64,000 bases of DNA from an uncultured Burkholderiales bacterium (GCA_945952065.1 CAMFGY010000009.1:106547-170546), one strand, 5' to 3'; positions 28,845 to 38,365 are shown, counted from the first letter of the stretch. Program-made: numbers and translations. The notes: a model not told the origin generated them from the letters alone.

Positions 28845-30022
28845 GCGCCGAATCGACCCGGCCCAGCGCGGCAGAACTGCGGCGCGCATTCCCTTGGCTG
28901 ATTGCCACACTCATTTCCTTGCACGCCTGCATGGCAGTGACGCGGGTGTCTGCCAGCCTTTGGGTCTTGCACCAAGGTTATGGGGAATGGACGGTGGGGG
29001 TGTTGCTGAGCCTGTTTGCCGTCACCCCCATGGTCTTGGCCATGTGGGCGGGACGCCAGGCCGATAAGCATGGCATGCACAGGCCGGTGGGCATCGGCAT
29101 TGTGATGGCACTGTCCGGCGCGCTGCTGGCACTGGGAGGGCAGGGGCTGTGGACCATCGGCCTGAGTTGCTTGCTCAGCGGCGGTGCGCTCAGCGTGGCC
29201 GCGGTGGCCTTGCAGCGCGAGGCCGGCATGATGGCCGACGAGCCCAGCGAGCTCAAGCGCGTTTTTGGTTGGATGGCCCTGGGGCCGGCGCTGTCGAATG
29301 CTTTGGCGCCGGTGGCGGCCGGGCTGTTGATTGATTACCTGAGCTTTCGGGCCGCCTTTGCTTTGGCGGTTTTGTTGCCGGTGCTGAGTTGGGCCTGTGC
29401 GCTGCGCATACCGCGCCATGCGCCGGCGCCCCAAACAGCAGCCCAGCGCAGTCGGCCGGCTTGGAGCTTGCTGAAGAGCCCGGCCTTGCGGGGCTTGCTC
29501 TTGCTCAATGTGGTGTTGGCGGCAGCTTGGGACGCACACAGCTTTGTGGTGCCCGTGGTGGGCCATGCCAAGGGACTGAGCGCTTCTGCCATCGGACTGG
29601 TGTTGGCCTCGTTTGCGGTGGCGGCCACGGTGGTGCGCTTGGCCATCATCCGCTGGGCGACCCAGCTGGACGAAATGCGGGCCTTGCGCGTGGCCATGTG
29701 GATGGCAACTCTGATTCTGATCGTCTATGCCTGGCTGCCAGGCACGCCCGGGCTGATGCTGGGCTCGGCCTTGCTGGGGCTGGCCCTGGGGTCGGTGCAG
29801 CCCATGGTGCTGGCCATGCTGCATCAGGTCACGCCGGCCGATCGCCATGGTCAGGCCCTGGGTCTGCGCATGTTGGCCACCAATGCTGCCACGGTGGCCA
29901 TGCCCGCCGGGTTTGGACTGCTGGCCACGGCCTCGGCAGTGGCCGCACCCATGTGGCTGATGGCCGGCTTGTTGTTGCTGGCGCAATGGCCGGCCCGGCG
30001 CCTGGCCAAACCTGAGCCCTGA
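28841..30022 (+). CDS. Major facilitator superfamily transporter
   Basis: 393 residues from a TTG that overlaps the rmuC stop (TTGA), with GGGAG in range. About twelve hydrophobic helices are seen. The loop between helices 2 and 3 has the MFS motif A-like GRQADKHGMHRP, and the protein ends in a basic tail (WPARRLAKPEP). It is a secondary transporter of the drug-efflux-like branch, inner membrane. Substrate unknown. The first long hydrophobic stretch starts near residue 18. Confidence 0.85.
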   Translation: MSAESTRPSAAELRRAFPWLIATLISLHACMAVTRVSASLWVLHQGYGEWTVGVLLSLFAVTPMVLAMWAGRQADKHGMHRPVGIGIVMALSGALLALGGQGLWTIGLSCLLSGGALSVAAVALQREAGMMADEPSELKRVFGWMALGPALSNALAPVAAGLLIDYLSFRAAFALAVLLPVLSWACALRIPRHAPAPQTAAQRSRPAWSLLKSPALRGLLLLNVVLAAAWDAHSFVVPVVGHAKGLSASAIGLVLASFAVAATVVRLAIIRWATQLDEMRALRVAMWMATLILIVYAWLPGTPGLMLGSALLGLALGSVQPMVLAMLHQVTPADRHGQALGLRMLATNAATVAMPAGFGLLATASAVAAPMWLMAGLLLLAQWPARRLAKPEP

Positions 30023-30158
30023 ATCTGCCGCAGGCCCATACCTTAGGTGTTGGTCAGACCTGCTGAAGCTGTCACAGTCCGGAGCGTCCATGCCCCCTGT
30101 GCCCTAGGCGCAAAGCGGATTCAGCCCTGGCATGGGCATCGCAGCGAAAGGAAGCACA

Positions 30159-31217
30159 GTGACTGCTGGGATTTTCATCAGCTACCGACGTGACGACTCG
30201 CGCCATGTGGCGGGGCGACTGGCCGACGATTTGGCCTCGGCCTTCGGCGCTGAGAGCATTTTTCGCGATATTGAGGGCATCAGCCTGGGGCTGGACTTCA
30301 CGCAGGCGCTCGACACGGCTTTGGCTTCATGCTCGGTGATGTTGGTCTTGATTGGCCCCAACTGGCTGACGATACAAAACGCCCAGGGTCAGCGGCGCCT
30401 GGACTTGCCGGAGGATTGGATTCGCCAAGAGATCGCCACGGCTTTGCGTCGCAATGTGCGGGTGGTGCCGGTCTTGATCGAGGGCACGCCTCTGCCGCAG
30501 GTCAGTGATTTGCCGGATGATTTGAAGCCGCTGGTGCGACGCCAAAGCATGGACTTGTCCGACGCGCGTTGGCGCGGCGATCTGCAGCGATTGATTGACA
30601 CGCTGGCACGGGTGCCGGGCTTGCGCTTGCAGTCCACGGACAGCAGTCGCGGCGCCGCGAGCGCGGCCCCTGCGCAGGCGCCACTGCAGGCACAGGCCGC
30701 CAAGTCTTCCCGCAAGCAGCTTTGGCTGGGTATGGGCTTGGGTGTGTTCGGCTTGGTGGCGCTGAGCTATTGGGTGGACAGCGTGGCACCGTCAGAAGAA
30801 GCCAAGCCAAGCAGCGCGGAAGTCGTTGCGCAGCAGCAGGAGTCCCGGGGGCCTGAGCGCCTCGCCCAGCAAGAAGAAGCGCAGCCTGCAGCAGCGCGGC
30901 GCAGCCAGGAACGGGCGGCTGCGAGCCCGGACTTGCCCGATCTGCGAGGCATGTGGCGCTCGCTGAGCGGCGAGGTCTATCAGATGCAGCAAAACGGCCG
31001 GCAGATTCAGTTCAGCGCTGAGATGGATGGGCAAGCGGTTGGCCGTGGGCGCGGCGAGTGGGATGGCGCGCTTTTGCGCATTTCGATGACGGTTCAGTTG
31101 CCCGGACAGGCGTCCATGACGGCCAATTGCAATATGCAACTGGCCTCGGACCACGCGAGTATGCAGGGCCAATGCCTGGGCCCGAATGGTCAGTTTGCCG
31201 CGCAAATGTTTCGTTAG
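30159..31217 (+). CDS. TIR-domain protein with transmembrane helix and C-terminal extracytoplasmic domain
   Basis: 352 residues from a GTG at 30159, preceded by AAGGAAG; an ATG at 30132 has no such site. Residues 3-150 are a TIR domain (GIFISYRRDDS, FRDIEGI, VLIGPNWL, VRVVPVLIEG). Glu91 in WIRQEIATAL aligns by motif with the catalytic Glu of SARM1-type NADases. A Ser/Ala/Gln linker leads to one helix (about 188-207) with Arg-Lys before it, so the TIR is cytoplasmic and the C-terminus periplasmic. After a Gln/Glu-rich stalk comes a beta-rich domain (about 261-352) with a G-x-W start and two Cys (324, 339). Neighbours are housekeeping genes. Function unknown; NAD-cleaving signalling is inferred. 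Confidence 0.8.
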   Translation: MTAGIFISYRRDDSRHVAGRLADDLASAFGAESIFRDIEGISLGLDFTQALDTALASCSVMLVLIGPNWLTIQNAQGQRRLDLPEDWIRQEIATALRRNVRVVPVLIEGTPLPQVSDLPDDLKPLVRRQSMDLSDARWRGDLQRLIDTLARVPGLRLQSTDSSRGAASAAPAQAPLQAQAAKSSRKQLWLGMGLGVFGLVALSYWVDSVAPSEEAKPSSAEVVAQQQESRGPERLAQQEEAQPAAARRSQERAAASPDLPDLRGMWRSLSGEVYQMQQNGRQIQFSAEMDGQAVGRGRGEWDGALLRISMTVQLPGQASMTANCNMQLASDHASMQGQCLGPNGQFAAQMFR

Positions 31218-31346
31218 TTGCCTTGGCGGCCTTGTCTTGCGGCGGCCGGGAGCCGCGGGTTTTTTCTGGCTTTGGCGGGTGGTGGGATAAATCCGCGAAA
31301 ATCAGCGCTCATTTGTCATCCCTCTCACAAGAAGAAAGCCCCCGCC

Positions 31347-31607
31347 ATGAGCGAAGCTGCCGCAAACCCCGCCGACCGTCCTGCCATTCCCGATCGCCTC
31401 TCGATCGATCCGCGCAGCCCTTTCCATGACACCGCTGTGTTCGAGCATGAAATCGGCATTCGCTTCAATGAGGTGGAGCGCTTTGATGTGGCCGAATACT
31501 GCATCAGCGAAGGCTGGGTCAAAGTGCCGGCCGGCAAGGCCAAAGACCGCAAGGGCAACCCCATGATGCTCAAGCTCAAAGGCCGGGTGCAAGCGTTTTA
31601 TCGCTGA
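31347..31607 (+). CDS. DUF3297 family protein
   Basis: 86 residues from ATG 31347. The sequence RLSIDPRSPFHD, GIRFNEVERFDVAEYC and AFYR at the end match the small, conserved DUF3297 family of proteobacteria. There is no signal peptide or known catalytic motif. The function is unknown. The longer in-frame open region upstream (from 31218) overlaps non-coding DNA after the TIR gene. It lies 76 bases before the M16 peptidase gene and could share its transcript. Confidence 0.8.
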   Translation: MSEAAANPADRPAIPDRLSIDPRSPFHDTAVFEHEIGIRFNEVERFDVAEYCISEGWVKVPAGKAKDRKGNPMMLKLKGRVQAFYR

Positions 31608-31682
31608 TGGAGGGGCTTGCCTCTGGCTTGCGGATGGGCCCAGCCCCGGCGGGCCCTGTTTGATTTGGTTCCTGGAGTTTGC

Positions 31683-34520
31683 ATGATGGCTGTTGTGCCG
31701 CGTTCTTATCGACTGGCGGGTGTGCTGAGTGTTTGCCTCTGGATGGGGGCAGGGCTTGCGGTGGCCAAAGAAACCCCGGGCAAAGTGTCGGTGTCGGTGC
31801 CGGCTTCAGCCAGTGCTGTTCGCAGCAGCGTCAAGGCCAGCACCGCGACGCTAGCCCAATCTGTTCAATCTGTTCAGTGGGTGCGAGAACTCGGCGGCAT
31901 CGAGGAATATCGCCTGCCCAATGGTTTGCAGATCTTGCTCTTTCCCGATGAGGCGCAAAGCACCACCACGGTGAACATCACCTACCGGGTGGGCAGCCGG
32001 CATGAGTCGCAGGGCGAGTACGGCATGGCGCATTTGCTGGAGCACCTGGTCTTCAAGGGCACGCCCAGTCAGCGCGACATTCCCGGCGCCTTCGCGGCCA
32101 AAGGCATTCGCTACAACGGCACCACGACCGTGGACCGAACCAATTACTTCAGCAGCTTCAATGCCGACCCACAAACCTTGAACTTTGTGCTGGCGCTGGA
32201 GGCTGACCGCATGGTCAACAGCTTCATTGCCAAGGCTGATCTCGACAAAGAGATGAGCGTGGTGCGTAATGAGTTTGAGCGCGGCGAAACCGCGCCCTTC
32301 TCAGTGCTCTACAAGCGGGTGCAGGCCGTGGCCTATGACTGGCACCCCTATGGCCACGCCACCATCGGCCCCAAGAGCGATATCGAGAATGTGCCGATCG
32401 AGCGCTTGCAGGCGTTCTACAAGCGCTACTACCGCCCGGACAACGCCACCTTGCTGGTGGCCGGGCGCTTTGACAAGGCCCAGACCCTGGCGCAAATCAC
32501 GCAGTATTTCGCCGCCTTGAAGAAGCCCGCAGAAGCGCTGCCGCAACCCTATACGCAAGAGCCTGCACAAGACGGCGAACGCACGGTGGTGGTGCGGCGT
32601 GTCGGCGGCCAGCCCGCACTGCTGGCTCACTACCATGTGCCGGCGATTGCGCATGCCGATTCGGCGCCCTTGCTGGTGCTGGGCTTGCTGATGTCCATGC
32701 CGCCCAGTGGTCAGCTCTACAAAGAGCTGGTCGAAACCAAGATCGCCCTGCACGCCGCCCTGGGTGGCTTGGGCGGCTATGCGCCCGGCGGCATCACGGC
32801 CATGGCGATTCCTCCCACGCCCGCCGATGTGGACAAGGTTGAGAAGCTGCTCTTGGACTTGGTGGAAGGGCGGGCCGGCAAGCCTTTTGAAGAGGCCGAG
32901 ATTCAGCGGGTGCGCGATGTGGCGCTGAACTCCTACCGCGAGCAGATGAAGAACCCGGAAGGCCTGATCCAGCAGATTTCGAATTTGCTGGGTGCGGGCG
33001 ATTGGCGCTTGCTGTTCCAGTTGATGGAAGACCTGCCACGCGTCACGCTGGCCGATGTCGAACGGGTGCGCAAAGCCTATTTGCAGCCCGCCAACCGCAC
33101 CCTGGGCCGCTACCTGCCCGCCGAAGCGGTGACGCGGGTGGAGATTCCCGAAGCGCCGGCTTTGGATGCGCGCTTGGCTCAATTGAAAGGGCCGCCCAAG
33201 GTGGAAGAGGGCGAGCGCTTTGACCCGACGCCGGCCCATCTGCAAGAGCGGACCCAGCGCCAACAGCTGCCCAGCGGCATGGTTTTGCAAACCCTGAACA
33301 AACGCACCCGCGGCAATGCGGTGCAGTTGCAGATGCAGCTGCGCTGGGGCGAGCGCGAGGCGACTTTTGCGCGTCGCGGCACCGGCTGGATTGGCGAGCT
33401 GATGACCGAGGGCAGCGCCCAGTTCAGCAAGCAAGCGCTGCAAGACGCCTTGATTCGCTTGAAGGCGGGCTTGTCCATCAGCAGCGGCGATCAGGGTGCC
33501 ACGCTGCACATTCAGGCCGAGCAAGACAGCCTCCTGGAGGTGGTGAAGTTGGCTGCCCATGTGATCAAGCAGCCGCTCCTGCCGGAAGAGGCCTTCTTGC
33601 GTGAGAAGCAGGCCAAGCTCGCTCAGCTGCAGTCCTCACGCCAGGACCTGGGCGTGTTGATGAGCGAAGCCAGTCGGGCCCACAGCAACCGTGCCCGGGG
33701 CGTCAGCCTGGGGCACCCGGACTATGTGATGAGCCTGGACGAGCGACTGGCGCATCTGCAGTCGGTGCAGCTGGCCGATGTGCGCAGTTTTTATGCGGAC
33801 TATTGGTCGGCCAATGAGGCGCAGGTGGCGGTGGTGGGCGCCATCCCCGCCGGTTTGGACGCCTTGTTGGAGCAGGAGTTTGGGGGCTGGAAGAAGGCGA
33901 CAGCGCCGCGCTTCAAGCGCGCCGCGCAAGACTATGTGCCCATGCCTGCCGCGCGATTTGATGTCAAGGCCAAAGACAAGGCCAATGCGGTTTTGGCCAT
34001 GGCGCAATCCTTCCAGCTCAGCGAGAGCGATGCCGACTTTGTGCCCTTGATGTTGGCCACCCATGTGTTTGGCGGTGGCGCCATGGAAAGCCGCTTGGCC
34101 ACCCGTGTGCGTCAGCAAGCGGGCCTGAGCTATGGCATTGGCGCCCAGCTGTCAGCGCCGTATTGGGGCGACGATGCGGGCCTTTCCATTGGCGGCAGCT
34201 TCGCACCGCAGAACCGCGAGGCGGTGCTGGCCTTGGTGCAAGACGAATTGCGCCGCATGGAAGAGCAAGGCATCAGCGAGGCGGAGCTGGCGCGTGCCAA
34301 GAAAGACATTGCCGAATCGCGCTTGCAGTCACGTGCCAGCGAGGCGCAACTGGCCAGCACCCTGAACCTGCTGGCCGATCGCGGCAAGGATTGGGCCTAT
34401 GTGGCTCAGCGTGACGCCGCCATCCAAGCCGCCACGCTGGATCAGGTCAACGCGGCATGGAAGCGTCATGTGCGGCGCGATGCCTTTGTGATCACCAGCG
34501 CGGGAGACTTCAAAGACTAG
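31683..34520 (+). CDS. M16-family (pitrilysin/insulinase-like) zinc peptidase, exported
   Basis: 945 residues from ATG 31683 (TGGAG upstream; a second ATG follows at once). A signal peptide ends near GLAVA, so it acts in the periplasm. The N-terminal half holds the inverted zinc motif His117-Leu-Leu-Glu120-His121 and the distal Glu in NEFERGE. The second half has the M16 fold without a zinc motif (a structural partner domain), ending in LLADRGKDW. The architecture is that of single-chain two-domain M16 peptidases that degrade small peptides. A bidirectional terminator follows. Confidence 0.92.
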   Translation: MMAVVPRSYRLAGVLSVCLWMGAGLAVAKETPGKVSVSVPASASAVRSSVKASTATLAQSVQSVQWVRELGGIEEYRLPNGLQILLFPDEAQSTTTVNITYRVGSRHESQGEYGMAHLLEHLVFKGTPSQRDIPGAFAAKGIRYNGTTTVDRTNYFSSFNADPQTLNFVLALEADRMVNSFIAKADLDKEMSVVRNEFERGETAPFSVLYKRVQAVAYDWHPYGHATIGPKSDIENVPIERLQAFYKRYYRPDNATLLVAGRFDKAQTLAQITQYFAALKKPAEALPQPYTQEPAQDGERTVVVRRVGGQPALLAHYHVPAIAHADSAPLLVLGLLMSMPPSGQLYKELVETKIALHAALGGLGGYAPGGITAMAIPPTPADVDKVEKLLLDLVEGRAGKPFEEAEIQRVRDVALNSYREQMKNPEGLIQQISNLLGAGDWRLLFQLMEDLPRVTLADVERVRKAYLQPANRTLGRYLPAEAVTRVEIPEAPALDARLAQLKGPPKVEEGERFDPTPAHLQERTQRQQLPSGMVLQTLNKRTRGNAVQLQMQLRWGEREATFARRGTGWIGELMTEGSAQFSKQALQDALIRLKAGLSISSGDQGATLHIQAEQDSLLEVVKLAAHVIKQPLLPEEAFLREKQAKLAQLQSSRQDLGVLMSEASRAHSNRARGVSLGHPDYVMSLDERLAHLQSVQLADVRSFYADYWSANEAQVAVVGAIPAGLDALLEQEFGGWKKATAPRFKRAAQDYVPMPAARFDVKAKDKANAVLAMAQSFQLSESDADFVPLMLATHVFGGGAMESRLATRVRQQAGLSYGIGAQLSAPYWGDDAGLSIGGSFAPQNREAVLALVQDELRRMEEQGISEAELARAKKDIAESRLQSRASEAQLASTLNLLADRGKDWAYVAQRDAAIQAATLDQVNAAWKRHVRRDAFVITSAGDFKD

Positions 34521-34544
34521 GGCGGACGATGCGTCGCCCTGCAC

Positions 34545-34571
34545 AAAAAAACCGGCCAGAGGCCGGTTTTT
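34545..34571. terminator. Bidirectional rho-independent terminator
   Basis: ACCGGCC (34551-34557) and GGCCGGT (34561-34567) form the stem with a 3-base loop. A run of A before and T after lets it end both the M16 gene (plus) and prlC (minus). Confidence 0.88.
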
Positions 34572-34614
34572 CTTTTGAGGGTTGAGGGCAAGAAGCCCTT
34601 TGTTTGCGAGGGCT

Positions 34615-36729
34615 TCAGCTCATGCCTTGGTGGCGCAGCAAGGCGTCGATCTGGGGCTCGCGGCCGCGGAAGGCCTTGAAGCTCTCAATCGCCGGGCGTG
34701 AGCCGCCCACTTCCAGCACGTTTTGCAAATAGCGCTGGCCGGTGGCGGCGTTGAAGACGCCTTCCACTTCGAAGGCGCTCCAGGCGTCGGCACTCAGCAG
34801 CTCGGCCCATTTATAGCTGTAGTAGCCTGCCGAATAACCGCCCGCAAAAATATGCGAGAAGCTGTGCTGGCTGCGGTTGAAAGCCGGGGCAGGGATCACC
34901 GCCACTTCGGCGCGCACCTCGTCCAGCAGCGCTTGGACGGCGGCTTCCGAGCCGGGCTCGGCATGCAAGCGCATATCGAACAGGGCGAACTCAATCTGCC
35001 GCAGGGTCTGCAAGCCGCTTTGGAAGTTCTTGGCCGCGGTCATTTTGTCGAACAGCTCGCGCGGCAGGGCTTCGCCGGTGTCCACATGGGCGGTGAGCCG
35101 CTGCAGCACCTCCCATTCCCAGCAGAAGTTCTCCATGAACTGACTGGGCAGTTCGACGGCGTCCCACTCCACACCGGAGATGCCCGACACGCCCAACTCG
35201 TCCACCTGGGTCAGCAAATGGTGCAGACCGTGGCCGAACTCGTGGAACAAGGTGGTCACATCGTCATGGCTCAGCAGGGCTGGCTTGCCCCCTTGAGGCG
35301 ATGAGAAATTGCAGACCAACTGGGCCACCGGTGTTTGCATGGCGCCGTCCGGGCGGGCCCAGCGGCTGCGCACCTCGTCCATCCAGGCGCCGGGGCGTTT
35401 GCCGGGGCGGGCGTAGAGGTCGAGGTAGAACTGGCCGACCAGTTGTTCATCGGGCTCGAGGGCGTCGCCGGGCCGCCCCAAGGCGCCCTCGGCGCCCCCT
35501 TGGGGGGCAGAAGCCGCATGCGGCGACGTGGGGGCTCGACGAGTCAAACGGTAGAACTTGACGGACTCATGCCAGACCTCGGCGTCCTGCTCGCTGATCT
35601 TGACATTGAAGAGGCGCTCGATGATGTCGAACAAGCCCGCCAAGACACGCGGCACGGTGAAGTACTGGCGCACCGCTTGGTCGCTGAAGGCGTAGCGGGC
35701 TTCTTTGAGCTTCTCGGAAGCGTAGGCGTTGTCCCAGACCTGCAGATCGCTCAGGCCCAATTCTTTGGCGGCGAACTCGCGCAGCTCGGCCAGGTCTTTT
35801 TCCGCAAAGGGGCGGGCGCGGCGGTTCAGGTCGCGCAAGAACTCCAGCACCTGGGCGGGCGAGTCGGCCATCTTGGGCACCAGCGAAGCCTCGGCGTAAT
35901 TGGCAAAGCCCAGGATGGCGGCCTCTTCCTGGCGCAGCTTCAGCAGCTCTTCGATGATGGCGCTGTTGTCTTGCTCGGGCTTGCCGGCCAAGTCGCTGGC
36001 GCGGGTCACATAGGCGGTGTAGAGCCGCTCGCGCAAGGCGCGGTCTTCGGCGTACTGCATCACCGGCAGATAGCTGGGGAAGTGCAGGGTGAGCTTGTAG
36101 CCCTCCTTGCCCTCGGCTTCGGCGGCGCTGCGGGCGGCTTGCTTGGCGTCGTCCGGCACGCCGCGCATCTCAGCCTCGCTGGCGTAGTAGGCGAAGCCAT
36201 CGGTGGCGTCCAAGACATGCTCTGAGAACTGCTGGCCCAACTCGGCGCTGCGTTCTTGGATGGCGGCAAAGCGGGCCTTGGCCTCGCCCTGCAACTCCGC
36301 GCCCGAGAGCACAAAGTCGCGCAGCCAGTTCTTCAAGGCTTGCTGGCGCGCCGGGCTCAGGCGGGCGGCGCTGGGTGCGGCGGCAATGGCCTTGTACTTG
36401 GCATAGAGTTTTTCATCGGCGCCCAGGGCGGTGAAGAACTCGGTCACCGCCGGCAGCATGGCGTTGTAGGCCTCGCGCAGCTCGGGCGTATTAGCCACCG
36501 CATTCAGGTGCCCAACCGCGCCCCAGGCCGCACCAAAGCGCTCGGTGGCCACGCCCAAGGTGGCGGACAAACGATCGTAGTCGGCCGGTGTGGCCGGGTC
36601 GGTGGCCTCGGCCAGGGCGGCGCGGGACTCCTTCAGCAAGGCCTCGATGGCGGGCTGGATGTGCTCCGGGCGGATCTGCGCAAAAGCCGGCAGCGCGGCG
36701 GTGCTGAGCAAGGGGTTGGTGGTTTGCAT
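34615..36729 (-). CDS. prlC: Oligopeptidase A (M3 family), with a repeat-derived in-frame insertion
   Basis: 704 residues, cytoplasmic. The zinc motif is His496-Glu-Phe-Gly-His500 (FHEFGHGLHH), with the downstream Glu and the usual M3 C-terminus (GGYSAGYYSYKWAE). It degrades signal peptides and other oligopeptides. Between FYRL and EQLVGQFY, where homologues usually have a few residues, this protein has about 30 extra residues encoded by a palindromic repeat (see the repeat entry). The insert is a multiple of three bases, so the enzyme remains in frame. It starts 7 bases after folD, so the two form an operon. Confidence 0.92.
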   Translation of the reverse strand: MQTTNPLLSTAALPAFAQIRPEHIQPAIEALLKESRAALAEATDPATPADYDRLSATLGVATERFGAAWGAVGHLNAVANTPELREAYNAMLPAVTEFFTALGADEKLYAKYKAIAAAPSAARLSPARQQALKNWLRDFVLSGAELQGEAKARFAAIQERSAELGQQFSEHVLDATDGFAYYASEAEMRGVPDDAKQAARSAAEAEGKEGYKLTLHFPSYLPVMQYAEDRALRERLYTAYVTRASDLAGKPEQDNSAIIEELLKLRQEEAAILGFANYAEASLVPKMADSPAQVLEFLRDLNRRARPFAEKDLAELREFAAKELGLSDLQVWDNAYASEKLKEARYAFSDQAVRQYFTVPRVLAGLFDIIERLFNVKISEQDAEVWHESVKFYRLTRRAPTSPHAASAPQGGAEGALGRPGDALEPDEQLVGQFYLDLYARPGKRPGAWMDEVRSRWARPDGAMQTPVAQLVCNFSSPQGGKPALLSHDDVTTLFHEFGHGLHHLLTQVDELGVSGISGVEWDAVELPSQFMENFCWEWEVLQRLTAHVDTGEALPRELFDKMTAAKNFQSGLQTLRQIEFALFDMRLHAEPGSEAAVQALLDEVRAEVAVIPAPAFNRSQHSFSHIFAGGYSAGYYSYKWAELLSADAWSAFEVEGVFNAATGQRYLQNVLEVGGSRPAIESFKAFRGREPQIDALLRHQGMS
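35453..35545. repeat. Palindromic repeat element inserted in frame inside prlC
   Basis: About 93 bases encode the extra segment of PrlC. Inside it CCCCAAGGCGCC (35476-35487) faces GGCGCCCCCTTGGGG (35491-35505), a strong hairpin, and GCCGCATGCGGC (35513-35524) is a perfect palindrome. I recall hairpins of the CCCCAAGG ... CCTTGGGG kind with flanking GCATGC as dispersed repeats in Burkholderiales genomes. The boundaries are approximate, set by where family similarity resumes. Confidence 0.6.
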
Positions 36730-36736
36730 TGCAGGC

Positions 36737-37603
36737 TCAATTTCCAGCTGAAAGGGCAGCGGCGCGTTCGGCCGATTCGATGGTGTTGACCAGCAGCATG
36801 GTGATGGTCATGGGGCCAACGCCGCCCGGCACGGGCGTGATCCAGCCGGCCACGTCTTTGACGGCCTCAAAGTCCACATCGCCGCAGAGCTTGCCGTCTT
36901 CATTGCGGTTGATGCCCACATCGATCACCACGGCGCCGGGCTTGACCATGTCGGCGGTCAATACATTGCGGCGGCCCACGGCGGCCACCACCACATCGGC
37001 CTGACGGGTGTGGTAGCCAATATCGGGCGTGCCAGTGTGGCAGATGGTGACGGTGGCATTGGCTTGCAGCAGCAGCAGGGCCATGGGTTTGCCCACGGTG
37101 TTGGAGCGCCCGATCACCACCGCATGCTTGCCGCGCAAGTTGTAGCCGGTGCTCTCGATCAGCTTCATGCAGCCATATGGTGTGCAGGGGCGAAAACCCG
37201 GCAGCTGGGTCATCAGCTCGCCGGCGCTGAGTGTCGAGTAGCCGTCCACATCCTTGGCGGTGGCGATGGCTTCGATGACTTTGTGCGGATCGATGTGCTT
37301 GGGCAGCGGCATTTGCACCAGGATGCCGTGGATGCTGGGGTCGCGGTTCAGGGCGTCGATGCGGGCCAGCAAGTCGGCCTCGCTCATGCTGGCTTCATAC
37401 TTTTCCAGCACCGAGTGCAGGCCGGCATCGCCGCAAGCCTTCACCTTGTTGCGCACATACACATGGCTGGCCGGGTCTTCGCCCACCAAGATCACGGCCA
37501 GGCCTGGCTTCATGCCTTTGGCGCTGAGGGCGGCGGCGCGCTGGGCCACTTCGGCGCGCAGTTGTTGAGACAGGGCGACGCCGTCGATCAAGGTTGCTGT
37601 CAT
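36737..37603 (-). CDS. folD: FolD, methylenetetrahydrofolate dehydrogenase/cyclohydrolase
   Basis: 288 residues from ATG 37603 (AGGAG about 9 bases upstream). It interconverts 5,10-methylene- and 10-formyl-tetrahydrofolate using NADP. The catalytic YVRNK (Tyr49, Lys53), the PLPKHID loop, the NADP-binding [11 protein letters not shown] and the closing PGGVGPMTI are all intact, and the length is normal. It is the first gene of the folD-prlC pair. Its leader lies downstream of the response-regulator terminator, so it has its own promoter. Confidence 0.96.
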   Translation of the reverse strand: MTATLIDGVALSQQLRAEVAQRAAALSAKGMKPGLAVILVGEDPASHVYVRNKVKACGDAGLHSVLEKYEASMSEADLLARIDALNRDPSIHGILVQMPLPKHIDPHKVIEAIATAKDVDGYSTLSAGELMTQLPGFRPCTPYGCMKLIESTGYNLRGKHAVVIGRSNTVGKPMALLLLQANATVTICHTGTPDIGYHTRQADVVVAAVGRRNVLTADMVKPGAVVIDVGINRNEDGKLCGDVDFEAVKDVAGWITPVPGGVGPMTITMLLVNTIESAERAAALSAGN

Positions 37604-37642
37604 GGGTAGGACTCCTGGTCAGTCGTGAGATTCTAGAAAAGC

Positions 37643-37670
37643 AAAAGGCCGCTGAGCGATCAGCGGCCTT
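37643..37670 (-). terminator. Rho-independent terminator of the kinase/regulator operon
   Basis: AAGGCCGCTGA and TCAGCGGCCTT form an 11-bp perfect stem with a 4-base loop. On the minus strand it is followed by TTTTGCTTTT. It separates the two-component operon from folD-prlC. Confidence 0.88.
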
Positions 37671-37704
37671 GGTCAGGCAGAGAAAAATAACAGGGCGAGG
37701 GACT

Positions 37705-38337
37705 TCAAGCCTTGGCGGGTGCGGCCGAAGCGCCCAGGGCAATCTTCAGCAAGTCGGCCACGGTATTGGCGTTGAGTTTTTCCATGATGTTGGCGCGGTG
37801 CGCTTCCACCGTTTTGATGCTGATGCCCAAGTCGTCGGCGATCTGCTTGTTCAAGCGGCCGGCGACGATGCGCTCCAGCACTTGCGACTCACGCGTGGTC
37901 AGGCGCTGCAGCAAGGCGTCGCGGCTGGCGGCTTCTTGATGGGTGGAGAAGGCATTGCGCGCTTGGTCCAGCATGCGCTCGACCAGGGCCACCAGCTCGT
38001 CTTCCTTGAAGGGCTTTTCGATGAAGTCCATCGCGCCCTTTTTCATGGTGTTCACGGCCATGGGCACATCGCCGTGGCCGGTGATGAAGACCACGGGCAG
38101 GGGGCTCTTGCGCTCCAGCAAACGGTCTTGCAATTCCAGGCCGCTCATGCCTTCCATGCGGATGTCGGCAATCAGGCAAGCGACTTCACGGGGGTCATAG
38201 CGGCTCAGGAAGGATTCGGCGGAATCAAAGCACTTGACCCGGTAGTCCTTGCCTTCCAGCAGCCATTGCAAGGAATCACGCACGGCCTCGTCATCATCGA
38301 CAACGTAGACATTACCCTTTTTCGGAATCAGACTCAT
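37705..38337 (-). CDS. FixJ/LuxR-type response regulator
   Basis: 210 residues. The receiver domain (YVVDDDEAVRDSL) has the phospho-acceptor Asp58 (IADIRMEGMSG) and a switch Thr and Lys (FITGHGD, EKPFKEDEL). The C-terminal LuxR helix-turn-helix (LTTRESQVLERIVAGRLNKQ ... ISIKTVEAHRANI) binds DNA. It is the FixJ/TodT class. It lies 28 bases after the PAS kinase gene and is its likely partner. Both are divergent from the pyruvate dehydrogenase operon, a natural target. Confidence 0.92.
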   Translation of the reverse strand: MSLIPKKGNVYVVDDDEAVRDSLQWLLEGKDYRVKCFDSAESFLSRYDPREVACLIADIRMEGMSGLELQDRLLERKSPLPVVFITGHGDVPMAVNTMKKGAMDFIEKPFKEDELVALVERMLDQARNAFSTHQEAASRDALLQRLTTRESQVLERIVAGRLNKQIADDLGISIKTVEAHRANIMEKLNANTVADLLKIALGASAAPAKA

Positions 38338-38365
38338 GGCGTCGCTTTTGGTTTACAGCAGGCCC

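Noticed and set aside
27333..30091. Minus-strand ORFs of 525 and 615 residues opposite rmuC and the MFS gene
   Set aside because: Shadows; rmuC and the transporter are clear and coupled on the plus strand.
30132..30158. ATG 30132 as the TIR gene start
   Set aside because: No ribosome site, while GTG 30159 has AAGGAAG and gives the N-terminus usual for such proteins.
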